DNA of 64,000 bases, taken from NCBI GenBank assembly GCA_016930015.1, contig JAFGHR010000064.1, positions 23,099 to 87,098 on the forward strand, in the 5' to 3' direction. Position numbers and translations under genes: made by a program. The DNA comes from Anaerolineae bacterium (GTDB taxonomy: Bacteria > Chloroflexota > Anaerolineae > Aggregatilineales > Aggregatilineaceae). Positions 42,856 to 51,304 of this stretch are shown here, one piece after another. Position 1 is the first letter of the stretch; each line of letters opens with the position of its first letter. The notes below the pieces were generated by a model. It did no database searches, had not been told where the DNA came from, and saw only the letters and a program-made list of their open reading frames with translations.

Positions 42856-43302
42856 TTAATGCTTTGATTCCGGCAGGTTTTGCTGGCAGGTTGGGCATAT
42901 GCCGGAGATTTCCAACCAGTGCCCGGTGATCGTGTAGCCGGTGCGGTCGGCCACGGACGCCAGGAAAGCGCCCAGTTCACACCCGACGATCTCGGTCACG
43001 CCGTGACAGTGTTTACACACCACGTGATGTGTGTGCCCCGGTGTAGCCAGCGCGTAACCGTGGCAGTGATCCGCCAGGTGAACAGCGCGCGCGATGCCGA
43101 TATCGGCCATCAGTTCCAGCGTGCGGTACACGGTCACCAACCCCAGGTCCGCGTAATAAGTCTGGCCGCGTTCCTGAATCTCGGCGGGTGACAGGGGCTT
43201 GGACGAATCCAGCAGCGCGTGCAGAATCGCGCGGCGCGGCTGGGTGAGCTTGTGGCCCTCGTCGCGCAGTTGTTGAGCCAGCGTATCAAAATCGGTTGTC
43301 AT
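42856..43302 (-). CDS. Fur-family metalloregulator, probable Zur
   Basis: 148 residues with an N-terminal winged helix (KLTQPRRAILHALLDS, LVTVYRTLELMADIGI) and a C-terminal dimerisation domain. The structural zinc site has two CxxC pairs, CKHC (about 96-99) and CPTC (about 136-139); sensory His residues are in HCHGYALATPGHTHH. It is the first gene of the zinc importer locus, so it is most likely the zinc repressor Zur and autoregulates. Two palindromes lie upstream. Alternatives are Fur or PerR; context favours Zur. Confidence 0.85.
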   Translation of the reverse strand: MTTDFDTLAQQLRDEGHKLTQPRRAILHALLDSSKPLSPAEIQERGQTYYADLGLVTVYRTLELMADIGIARAVHLADHCHGYALATPGHTHHVVCKHCHGVTEIVGCELGAFLASVADRTGYTITGHWLEISGICPTCQQNLPESKH

Positions 43303-43326
43303 CGGTGGTTTGCCTGCCCGGTTATT

Positions 43327-43363
43327 GAAAAACTTTTTCGATATAAATGAAAAACACTTTCAA
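43327..43363 (-). promoter_or_regulatory. Candidate Zur operators upstream of the fur-family gene
   Basis: Two AT-rich inverted repeats: GAAAAA-C-TTTTTC at 43327-43339 and TGAAA-N5-TTTCA at 43348-43362. They lie 25-60 nt before the regulator start, where its promoter is expected, and a TTGAAA on the minus strand could be a -35. Family sites are AT-rich palindromes, but the exact consensus in this phylum is unknown to me. Confidence 0.4.
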
Positions 43364-43415
43364 TACGGATTCTATAGGATGGGTTGTCTGGTGTCAAGGG
43401 TGTATATTGGACAGG

Positions 43416-43633
43416 CAGGGCCGTTGCTTCAAAAATCAAAAACGCCCCTCCCCTCCGGGCTAACGCCCGGTTTCCCCTCCCCAGCCGAGCTAAAGAGGAG
43501 AAAAAACAGCCGGTGGCGGGCGCGTGTGCAGCGAACGCACGTTGTCAAGTCCCCCGTCCAGCTTGGCTGGAAGGGGGATTAGGGGGAAGGCGTTGTACAA
43601 AACCACAGTCATTCATTTGAAGCGATTGCCCCT
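43416..43633 (+). repeat. MITE-like intergenic repeat, copy E
   Basis: Part of the 424-bp divergent gap between the Zur-like gene and the SPFH gene. It has the inverted ends GGGCCGTTGCTTCAAA and, on the complement of the right end, GGGCAATCGCTTCAAA; the left hairpin CCGGGC-TAAC-GCCCGG; and the strong hairpin from 43552. No direct repeat is visible at its borders. It is closest in sequence to copy B. Confidence 0.75.
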
Positions 43634-43726
43634 CCCCAAAAAACACCTGACATGCGCTGGCCCGGCAAAATCGAGTACAATGCGGGTGCATGTATCACAG
43701 CCAAAAACAACCGAGGATCGAAGGTT

Positions 43727-45019
43727 ATGGTGTCAAACGCAGCGCAGCGCCCGCCCCGCCGTTCCTACGACGAGGACTATGATTACGGTTACGACAATCC
43801 GCCGCCTGCCGGTACGGGCGGTCCGTTCGGGTGGAGCAATTACAGCAGCCTGCGCCGCCGCGCACGGTTCGACAGCATGGCATGGTGGCAGCTGAAAACT
43901 ATCCAGGGGGCGCTGTTAGGCGGTGGTCCGCTGGTATTCGGGCTGCTGCTGTGGACCATCGCGTGGTTGACCGGGGCGGAAAGCTGGCTGCGCCTGTTAG
44001 GGCTGGGTATCGGCATTGTCGGGGCGCTGGTAGCCCTGCGTTATTTGGCCGCGCCGCTCACCTGCCGCTGGATCGTCAGTGTGCCGGAAAACTGGTATGC
44101 GGTGGTTGAAGACAGCGACGGTTACACGCTCGAATACCTGGAACCAGGGCGCATGATCGTGCCGTGGCGCTGGGGATCGGTCATCCGGCGCTACGTGGAC
44201 TTTAACTCGATTGTGGTCAACGACCTGGTTGAAGATGTGCTGGACTCGCAGTCGCTGCCGGTAGATATCGACGTGTCACTGTTGATGGCGTTTAACCCGG
44301 TCAGCGCCGATCCGCCGATGTACGCCGCGCTGCGCCAGATGACCACGCCGGAGCAGTTCCAGGCCATGATCGCGCGTGACGTGCGCGACATTGTGCGCAA
44401 ACACCTTAACACGCTGGCCCCCGTGCAGGGCCAAAGTATGCTGCACAACGTCGAATCGCTGGAAACCGTGATCACCGAGCAGATCGCCGGACGCGCCGCG
44501 ATGGGCCTCACCCCGGCCTCGACGCGCCCGGTGACGGTTCACGTCCGCGCCCCGCAGAAGGTCAAAGAGGCGTACCAATCGCTGTGGGCGCGCGCGGCCC
44601 GCGTCCGCGAGGAATCACAAACGCTGATGGATATCAAGGAACTGGCGCGTGACCTGGGACTGCCGTTTAACGAAGCGTTCCAGTTGTTTTACATCATGCA
44701 GCGTGGAGCACCGCCCAGCCGTCGTACAACCCGCCGCGCGCAGCAAGCATTGGATGAACCGCCGGTCGTGGTCTTCCAGACAACAGCCCCGCGCGACATC
44801 GACAAACCGGTCGAAGCGGCAGCCCTGCCAGCGGCAGCCCTGCCCCTGGAAACCTCCGAACCCGGCCCCCCGGCGGGCGAGATTGAAAAACCGGCAGCCG
44901 CCGACGGTCCGTCGCTCATTAGCGACGGTACGTCGCACATCATCGAAGACCCGCAGCGCGCGCCGGACCCGTTCGACCTGCGCCGCCAGCGCAAAAGCCG
45001 CCGCCGCAGCGATCAGTAG
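43727..45019 (+). CDS. SPFH/Band 7-like membrane protein
   Basis: 430 residues from ATG at 43727, with GAGGA 9 nt upstream. A charged, Tyr/Asp-rich N-terminus (about 1-50) precedes two hydrophobic segments (about 65-110). A Band 7-like domain follows (about 115-290): VPENWYAVVEDSDGYTLEYL, then the strand FNSIVVNDLVEDVLDSQSLP. A helical region and a Pro/Ala/Glu-rich disordered tail end with basic residues. Such proteins scaffold membrane microdomains. Function here is unknown. A TACAAT at 43676 may be its -10. Confidence 0.72.
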   Translation: MVSNAAQRPPRRSYDEDYDYGYDNPPPAGTGGPFGWSNYSSLRRRARFDSMAWWQLKTIQGALLGGGPLVFGLLLWTIAWLTGAESWLRLLGLGIGIVGALVALRYLAAPLTCRWIVSVPENWYAVVEDSDGYTLEYLEPGRMIVPWRWGSVIRRYVDFNSIVVNDLVEDVLDSQSLPVDIDVSLLMAFNPVSADPPMYAALRQMTTPEQFQAMIARDVRDIVRKHLNTLAPVQGQSMLHNVESLETVITEQIAGRAAMGLTPASTRPVTVHVRAPQKVKEAYQSLWARAARVREESQTLMDIKELARDLGLPFNEAFQLFYIMQRGAPPSRRTTRRAQQALDEPPVVVFQTTAPRDIDKPVEAAALPAAALPLETSEPGPPAGEIEKPAAADGPSLISDGTSHIIEDPQRAPDPFDLRRQRKSRRRSDQ

Positions 45020-45055
45020 TCCGGTCTATTGGCGTGCCGCCGGATTTTAAAACGC

Positions 45056-45089
45056 AAAATGCCAACACTGCCCGGTGTTGACATTTTTT
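45056..45089. terminator. Bidirectional rho-independent terminator
   Basis: A 13-bp stem with one mismatch (arms 45056-45068 and 45075-45087) and a 6-nt loop, with T runs on both strands. It separates the convergent SPFH and dps genes. Confidence 0.8.
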
Positions 45090-45107
45090 GTTTGCAATTA
45101 CCGTGAA

Positions 45108-45548
45108 TTAGTCCGCCAAATACGCTTTGAGCATCCACGCCTGTTTTTCGATCTGGCCGCGGATATCGTCCAGCAGCGCGACGGTGCCGCGATCATTTGC
45201 TGCTTCAGCCGCCTCGACGACGGCCAACGTGGATTTCAGCACCGCGTCGAAATCGTTCAGGATGTTCTGGACGAAGTCTTCATCATCTTCGGGCATACCG
45301 GGGTCTTCTTGCAGCGACGTTGTTTCCAACACCTCGGCCAGGGTGCGCGGCGGGGTGCCGCCAATGGTCAGAACGCGCTCGGCCACGTCATCGAGCACGA
45401 CGGCGAACAGGTCGTACAGTTCTTCAAACTTGGCGTGCAGGCTGAAGAACTCGTCGCCAGAAATGTTCCAGTGATAATGATGGAGTTTTTGGTACAGCAC
45501 CATGGCGTCGGCAGTCAGACCATTCAGTCCTTCGGCAACCGTTGACAT
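45108..45548 (-). CDS. dps: Dps-family ferritin-like DNA-binding/iron storage protein
   Basis: 146 residues from ATG at 45548 (GGAGGA 4 nt upstream). The Dps ferroxidase signature is visible: HHYHWNISGDEFFSLHAKFE (27-46 if counted from four residues upstream), including the His, Asp and Glu iron ligands. Forms a dodecamer that oxidises and stores iron and protects DNA from peroxide. No Lys-rich N-terminal tail, so DNA binding may be weak. Monocistronic, ending at a shared terminator. Confidence 0.9.
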   Translation of the reverse strand: MSTVAEGLNGLTADAMVLYQKLHHYHWNISGDEFFSLHAKFEELYDLFAVVLDDVAERVLTIGGTPPRTLAEVLETTSLQEDPGMPEDDEDFVQNILNDFDAVLKSTLAVVEAAEAANDRGTVALLDDIRGQIEKQAWMLKAYLAD

Positions 45549-45732
45549 TTGATCCTCCATTGCTGGGATACTAAGTAATCATTTAGATTGTATGCAAGAA
45601 TCGGAAAGTGAACCATCAGAGAACCATCAAAACCCCACGACTCCCGGCACGACACGCGCCACGATTGGCGGGTGGCTGGGTGCTGGTCTACACTAACGAT
45701 CGGTATCTTGAGTGAGAAATGGGGACCCGCGT

Positions 45733-46977
45733 ATGGCGAAATCACGGTATTATCACCCGGAGTATCGTAAGGCTGAGGTGTCGGCCATCGTCCAGGCCCT
45801 CGACCGGGGGCAGTCGGTATCCGTCATCGGGCCGCCGAGTGTTGGCAAAACAAACTTGCTGCGCTTTCTGGACCAGGAACGGCTGGCAACCAGCGATCCT
45901 GACAGCCCCTGGAACCAATACGCGCCGCAAAGCGCCGAACAGGGGCCGGTCGTGGCGATTAACATTGATCCTAACGCGCTGCTGCCGTCGCTCCCGCAGG
46001 AAAAAGGCAATGTGGCCGCGGCGGCATGGCCGGGGTTTGAGATGTTGGTTCACCGCGCCACGATCACGCCGCAGTTGTACCCCGTGTACCGTCCCCCGCG
46101 TGACGGCGAGGACGATGATCCCGATCTGATCGAACATATCGGGCGGCTGCAAGACCGTTTTAACAACGCGCACCCCGACGTAACCGATTTTGAAGACCGG
46201 CTGCACGCCCATCTGGCATTACGTCACCTGGAAAGTATCCTTGACGCGGCGCTGACGGGCGCTCGTTTGCAGGAAACACCGATCCGCATTGCGTTTTTTA
46301 TGGATGAGTTCGAGCGCCTGCTGGTCACCATGCCCGACTACTTTTTTGTAGCGCTGCGCAGCATCCGCGACCGGTTTAAGTACAACGTGATGTTTGTCAC
46401 GTTTACGCGCAACAGCCTGGCCTATTTGACCGGGAACCGCCTGCCCGTGCTGGAACCGTTTATCGAGCTGTTCCACGACAGCACCGTTTGCCTGCGTCCT
46501 TTTGCCGATGACGACGCGTGGCGCATGATCGAACAGCTTGAAAAACGCACCGTTTCGAAAGACGACTACTCGTTAGGGCTGCTGATCCGGGCTACGGGTG
46601 GATTCGCCGGGCTGCTGCGGGCGGGCTTCCAACACGCCGAAAAACTCGCGCCGATCCAGGCCCCGGACTATACACAGGCGGTCGGATTAGCCGCCAGCCG
46701 TCTGAGCGCTGAACCGAACGTACAGGCGGAATGTGAAACGCTGCTGCGCGGCCTCAACAAAGAGGAGATCGCGGCGTTATACGCGGTGGCCGGTGGCACG
46801 TTTGAATACAGCCCAACGATCGCGCGTGAACTGGTCAACAAGTCGCTGCTGGCCCAGGATACGCAAGGAACGGGTGTACACATTGCGCCGCCCGTGCTGG
46901 CTGCGTTCATCCGGAACAATCCGAAGCCGCCGGAGGCACACGCCGCCGTCCCGCCCGTGACACTGCCGGAAAGCTGA
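45733..46977 (+). CDS. P-loop ATPase of AAA_16/STAND type
   Basis: 414 residues from ATG at 45733. Walker A GPPSVGKT (33-40) and Walker B IAFFMDEFERLL (about 195-206) are clear, followed by a sensor-like VMFVTFTRNS. The C-terminal about 150 residues are helical and look like a lid plus winged-helix region (NKEEIAALYAVAGG). Similar to Orc/Cdc6-like or NTPase proteins without effector domains. No partner gene is evident; the downstream gene, 14 nt away, is a GT39 protein. Function unknown. Confidence 0.7.
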   Translation: MAKSRYYHPEYRKAEVSAIVQALDRGQSVSVIGPPSVGKTNLLRFLDQERLATSDPDSPWNQYAPQSAEQGPVVAINIDPNALLPSLPQEKGNVAAAAWPGFEMLVHRATITPQLYPVYRPPRDGEDDDPDLIEHIGRLQDRFNNAHPDVTDFEDRLHAHLALRHLESILDAALTGARLQETPIRIAFFMDEFERLLVTMPDYFFVALRSIRDRFKYNVMFVTFTRNSLAYLTGNRLPVLEPFIELFHDSTVCLRPFADDDAWRMIEQLEKRTVSKDDYSLGLLIRATGGFAGLLRAGFQHAEKLAPIQAPDYTQAVGLAASRLSAEPNVQAECETLLRGLNKEEIAALYAVAGGTFEYSPTIARELVNKSLLAQDTQGTGVHIAPPVLAAFIRNNPKPPEAHAAVPPVTLPES

Positions 46978-46991
46978 GAGACAATCGCGTT

Positions 46992-49166
46992 ATGCACAAC
47001 AGCCGCCGCTGTCTGCGCCGCTGCCTGATCAGTGGGCTGGTGCTGGCCGCCGGGATCGTGTGTTTTCGGTTGGGCGCGGTCACGTTCGGCGAGCCAAACC
47101 CGGATCACCTGACCGGAGCGCTGCAACTGCACAGCAGGGCGTTTTCGCTGTTCGCTGTTAACGATCTCGACCAGGGCATGACATATTACCGGGACGCGCA
47201 GCCGGTGCTCGACACGCCGGAACTGGCGCGCGGTGCCGGGTACGTGGCGGCAGGCATGATCCTGGTGCTGATCGCGCTGGCTGTGTGGCGTCTGCCGGAT
47301 GATTGGCGGGGATCAGAATCACGCGCCGCCGCCGCCCCCGCCGCGCCGCGATTATCCTGGTGGCCGGTCGTGCCCGGCGGGATCGCGCTGGCGCTGCTGT
47401 GCGAAGCCAACACGCCGCTGCTGAAATGGGACGTGTTGGTCGATCTGTCAGCGGACGGGCAGTTTATGCTGTTGTGCGCGGGAATCATGCTGATCACGTG
47501 GGGCATGAGCGGGGTCAGGTGGCCGCGTCTGCCCCGGCTGGCGCGGCGGGATGGGCTGGCGCTGCTGTTGGTTACGGCGCTGGCGTTTGTGCTGCGTGTA
47601 TGGAACATCGGCGGGGCCGTACACCACCTCATCGATGAACTAAATTTTGTCGCCGCGATCAACATGTTCGACAGGCCGACCGATCCGCGCCTGCTGGAAC
47701 CGTTCAGCCCGCTGGCCGCGTTCCCGTATGTGTTCCCCTATTTGCAGGCCAAAGCAGTGAGTCTGTTAGGCCGTGACTTTGCCGCGATCCGGGCCGTCAG
47801 TGTGATTCTGGGATCGCTGACCGTCCCGGCCCTGTATGCGCTGGCGCGGGTGTTATTCAACGCGCGGATCGCGCTGCTGGCGGCGCTGCTGCTGGCCGTT
47901 TTTCCGCCGCACATCCATTTTAGCCGCCTGGGGATCAACAACATCGCCGATCCGCTGTTCGGCGTGCTGATGCTGGCATTCCTGGCGCGGGGACTGCGCG
48001 ATAACCGCCGCGCGGATTTTGCCGCTGCCGGGGCCATGCTCGGCCTGACACAATATTTTTACGAAGGCGGGCGCCTGTTTTACCCGGTGCTCGTGATCGT
48101 CTGGCTGGTGGGCCTGCGGCTGGTCAAACGACCTGACGACCGCCAGATTCCAGGCCGGGGACTGGTGATCGGACTGCTGACGGCCCTGATCGCAGCCGCG
48201 CCGGTGTATGTCACGCTGGCCCGGTCACATCAAGCCGCCGCCCCGCGCATGGAGCAGGTTGGCCTGAGCGGCCATTATCTGGTCGATCACCTGCTGCTTT
48301 CCGCAAACCGCGATCTGCTGCACGCGCAGGCATGGCATACCGCGTATGGCTTTTTGAGCTTTGTGTACCTGCCCGATGAAAGCTGGTTTTACCGCGATTC
48401 CCACGCGCTGCTGATGCCCGCCGCCATCCCGCTGTTTCTGCTTGGGCTGACGCTGGCGCTGTGGCGCTGGCGCCAACCGGGCGCGCTGCTGGTGCTGCTG
48501 TGGCTGGTGGGTGGAGCGCTGTCTCAAGCGGTCATGATCCGCAGCGCGTGGTACCCGCGTTACGTGGTAGTGTTCCCGGCGGTGCCGCTGGCGCTGGCGA
48601 TCGGAGTATGGGGCGGCGTGTCGCGGCTGGTGCCGCTCGGTCAGGCAAAAATCGGGCGCTGGGCGCGGATTGGGGCGGCGGGTGTGCTGGTGATCGCGCT
48701 GGGCGTGGGACAGGTGCGGCACTATTTCGGCCCGTATCTCGACCGCTACACCGATTTTATCGGGATGCCGTATGACGCCGAGGACGCCGTGTACCGTTCG
48801 CTGGACTTCCCGCCGGGCACGCATGTACACATCGTGGCCGACGTGATCCTGTGGTACTCCGATATCGGCGCCATGCTCGAATTCTGGCAGGCCGATCTGG
48901 TCGTGCACGTGATCGCGCCCCGCGATTTTTCGCTTCAATACCTGCGCAACCTGTCGCCGGGCGTCGATCACGCGTTTTATATCGAGCCGCCCGACGACGC
49001 CACGCGTGATCTGCTGAAGGGGTGGTTTTTTGTGGAGGCTCCGCAGTACAGCCCGTATAACGTACCGTGGAATCGCCAGTTGGCGCTGTACTACGTGCCC
49101 GATTACCTGCCGCCGCTGGACAGTTTTCACCCCACCGGGGAGTTCCCCGACCTCGACAACGACTAA
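46992..49166 (+). CDS. GT39/PMT-like membrane glycosyltransferase with long N-terminal extension
   Basis: 724 residues. The GT39 part begins near residue 190 with FVLRVWNIGGAVHHLIDE, where the Asp-Glu pair is the catalytic loop signature. About ten membrane helices follow to about 575, then a soluble external domain. Before this lie about 190 extra residues with three or four more hydrophobic segments and a Pro/Ala linker. Transfers a sugar from a lipid carrier at the outer face; the acceptor is unknown. Shares an operon-like 14-nt spacing with the ATPase gene upstream. Confidence 0.75.
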   Translation: MHNSRRCLRRCLISGLVLAAGIVCFRLGAVTFGEPNPDHLTGALQLHSRAFSLFAVNDLDQGMTYYRDAQPVLDTPELARGAGYVAAGMILVLIALAVWRLPDDWRGSESRAAAAPAAPRLSWWPVVPGGIALALLCEANTPLLKWDVLVDLSADGQFMLLCAGIMLITWGMSGVRWPRLPRLARRDGLALLLVTALAFVLRVWNIGGAVHHLIDELNFVAAINMFDRPTDPRLLEPFSPLAAFPYVFPYLQAKAVSLLGRDFAAIRAVSVILGSLTVPALYALARVLFNARIALLAALLLAVFPPHIHFSRLGINNIADPLFGVLMLAFLARGLRDNRRADFAAAGAMLGLTQYFYEGGRLFYPVLVIVWLVGLRLVKRPDDRQIPGRGLVIGLLTALIAAAPVYVTLARSHQAAAPRMEQVGLSGHYLVDHLLLSANRDLLHAQAWHTAYGFLSFVYLPDESWFYRDSHALLMPAAIPLFLLGLTLALWRWRQPGALLVLLWLVGGALSQAVMIRSAWYPRYVVVFPAVPLALAIGVWGGVSRLVPLGQAKIGRWARIGAAGVLVIALGVGQVRHYFGPYLDRYTDFIGMPYDAEDAVYRSLDFPPGTHVHIVADVILWYSDIGAMLEFWQADLVVHVIAPRDFSLQYLRNLSPGVDHAFYIEPPDDATRDLLKGWFFVEAPQYSPYNVPWNRQLALYYVPDYLPPLDSFHPTGEFPDLDND

Positions 49167-49214
49167 GCGCCGGGCGACTCACCGCCGTTTCCGGCTGATT
49201 CAGCGTGTGTGCGT

Positions 49215-49244
49215 TTGCCAACCCGCTGCGCACTTTTGTACAAT
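49215..49244 (+). promoter_or_regulatory. Promoter candidate for the pyruvate dehydrogenase operon
   Basis: TTGCCA (49215-49220), an 18-nt spacer and TACAAT (49239-49244), about 85 nt before the pdhA start. The -10 is good, the -35 moderate. Confidence 0.45.
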
Positions 49245-49328
49245 CTTCTCAGCACCACTTCGCAGCCTGTCTTCATAACAAAGGTGTTTTCACCAACGCC
49301 TTTCTTCATCCAAATTGAGGGAAACTAT

Positions 49329-50312
49329 ATGGCACCAAAAAAGGACACACTGCTTGATTGGTACCGCCAGATGGTACTGATCCGGCGATTCGAAGAGCGG
49401 TGCGCCGAGCTGTACCAGCAGGGTTTGATCGGCGGCTTTCTGCACCTGTACATCGGCCAGGAGGCTACCGGCGTTGGTGCCGTGAACGCGCTGCGCGAGC
49501 AGGATCACGCGATCACCGCGTACCGCGATCACGGTCTGGCCCTGGCACGGGGACTTGATCCCAAGGCCGTGATGGCCGAGATGCTCGGCAAAAAGACCGG
49601 CGTCAGCGGCGGCAAGGGTGGCTCGATGCACCTGGCCGATTACGACCGCCGATTCTGGGGAGGTTATGGTATTGTTGGCGGACATTTACCGCTGGCCGCC
49701 GGAATCGCGCTCAAGGCTAAATACAATGAGGAAGACGAGGTCGTGCTGGCCTTTATGGGTGATGGTTCGACCAACATCGGTTACTTTCACGAGGCGCTGA
49801 ACCTGAGCGCCGTTTGGGAACTGCCGGTCGTGTGGCTGGTGGAAAATAACCAGTACGGCATGGGCACGTCGGTCGAACGCGCCAGCGGCGCGGTGGAGAT
49901 CGTCAACAAAGCCCGCGCGTACTGCTGCGGTCCCAATGGGCGCGGCATGAAGGAAGGCCCGCGCGTCGATGGTATGGACGTGCTGGCCGTGTACGATGCC
50001 GTCAGCGAGGGGATCGAACATGCCCGCAAGCACGGCCCGATCCTGATGGAATCGCTGACATACCGGCTCGAAGGGCACAGCATGGGCGACCCGCAGCGCT
50101 ACCGCACCAAAGAAGAAGTTGAGCAGTTTGTCGCCAACGGCCCGATCGGGCGTTTCCGCGACTATCTGAACGAGAAATACAAGGGTATCGACCCCAGGCT
50201 CGACACCATCGACCAGGACGTGCTCGATACCATCGATGACGCCGTGGAATTCGCGAAAAACAGCCCGGACCCGACCTACGACGATTTGATCAGCCACGTG
50301 TACGCTGACTAG
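49329..50312 (+). CDS. pdhA: Pyruvate/2-oxo acid dehydrogenase E1 component, alpha subunit
   Basis: 327 residues from ATG at 49329 with GAGGG 8 nt upstream; the open frame before it is non-coding. Thiamine diphosphate motif GDGSTNIGYFHEALNLSA (about 149-166) ending at ENNQYGMG, plus HLYIGQEATGVG and GKGGSMH, typical of E1alpha. With E1beta it decarboxylates pyruvate and passes the acyl group to E2. First gene of a three-gene operon; substrate could also be a branched-chain or acetoin-type 2-oxo acid. Confidence 0.9.
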   Translation: MAPKKDTLLDWYRQMVLIRRFEERCAELYQQGLIGGFLHLYIGQEATGVGAVNALREQDHAITAYRDHGLALARGLDPKAVMAEMLGKKTGVSGGKGGSMHLADYDRRFWGGYGIVGGHLPLAAGIALKAKYNEEDEVVLAFMGDGSTNIGYFHEALNLSAVWELPVVWLVENNQYGMGTSVERASGAVEIVNKARAYCCGPNGRGMKEGPRVDGMDVLAVYDAVSEGIEHARKHGPILMESLTYRLEGHSMGDPQRYRTKEEVEQFVANGPIGRFRDYLNEKYKGIDPRLDTIDQDVLDTIDDAVEFAKNSPDPTYDDLISHVYAD

Positions 50313-50323
50313 AGGGGCGCAAG

Positions 50324-51304
50324 ATGGCAGATAGACCGATTACCATTCGCGAGGCGCTGAGTGCCGCCTTGCGCGAAGAAATGCACCGTGACGAACGTGT
50401 TTTTATTATGGGCGAGGAAGTCGGCGTGTGGGGCGGCACCTACGCCGTGACGCGCGGGTTCCTTGAGGAGTTTGGTGAAAAACGCGTGCGCGACACCCCG
50501 ATCTCCGAAATGGTGATCGCCGGGGCCGCCGTCGGCGCGGCGATGGCCGGGCTGCGCCCGGTGGCCGAGATCATGACCATCAATTTTGCGTTCGTGGCCA
50601 TGGACGCGATCATCAACCACGCGGCGAAAATTCACTATATGTTCAACGGGCAGTTTAACGTACCGCTCGTGATCCGCACCACGACCGGCGGCGGCAAACA
50701 GCTTGGCGCGACCCATTCACACGCGCCAGAAGTTATTTTTGCCCACTTCCCCGGCCTGTATGTCGCCGTGCCCGGTACGGCTTACGATGCTAAAGGCATG
50801 CTCAAAGCCGCGATCCGGGATGATAACCCGGTTTTGTTTGTCGAACACAGCACCATGCTCCAGCGCCGCAGCCCGGTGCCGGATGATGACGATTTTGTGC
50901 TGCCCATCGGCAAGAGTGATATCAAGCGCGAAGGCGACGACGTGACAATTGTAACGTTCGGCAAAGGGCTGGAATGGTCCACCGAGGCAGCGGACCAGCT
51001 CGCGCAAGAAGGCATCGAAGCCGAAATCGTCGATCTGCGCTGGCTGCGCCCGCTCGACCTGGAACCGGTATTCGAGAGCTTCAAAAAAACCAACCGCTGC
51101 GTGATCGTGGAAGAAAGCCTGCCGATGTTCAACGTCGGCGCCGAGATCGCGGCCCAGCTTCAAAACGAGCTGTTCGACTACATGGACGCGCCGATCAAAC
51201 GTGTGGCGGCTATGGACCTGCCGCTGCCGTACAACCGCGAGATCGAGTTGATGGCCCTGCCCAATCCACAAAAAGTCATAAACGCGGTTAAGGAGGTGCT
51301 CTAA
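50324..51304 (+). CDS. pdhB: Pyruvate/2-oxo acid dehydrogenase E1 component, beta subunit
   Basis: 326 residues, usual length. GEEVGVWGGTYAVTRGF at the N-terminus, the TPP-contacting Glu region, TTGGGKQLGATHSHAPE and C-terminal VEESLPMFNVGAEIA are typical E1beta features. Forms the alpha2beta2 E1 heterotetramer. It starts 11 nt after pdhA and its stop TAATG overlaps the E2 start, indicating translational coupling. Confidence 0.92.
   Translation: MADRPITIREALSAALREEMHRDERVFIMGEEVGVWGGTYAVTRGFLEEFGEKRVRDTPISEMVIAGAAVGAAMAGLRPVAEIMTINFAFVAMDAIINHAAKIHYMFNGQFNVPLVIRTTTGGGKQLGATHSHAPEVIFAHFPGLYVAVPGTAYDAKGMLKAAIRDDNPVLFVEHSTMLQRRSPVPDDDDFVLPIGKSDIKREGDDVTIVTFGKGLEWSTEAADQLAQEGIEAEIVDLRWLRPLDLEPVFESFKKTNRCVIVEESLPMFNVGAEIAAQLQNELFDYMDAPIKRVAAMDLPLPYNREIELMALPNPQKVINAVKEVL

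Noticed and set aside
49209..49328. Upstream extension of the pdhA frame
   Set aside because: The stretch holds the likely promoter and reads as non-coding. ATG at 49329 follows GAGGG and begins the conserved protein.
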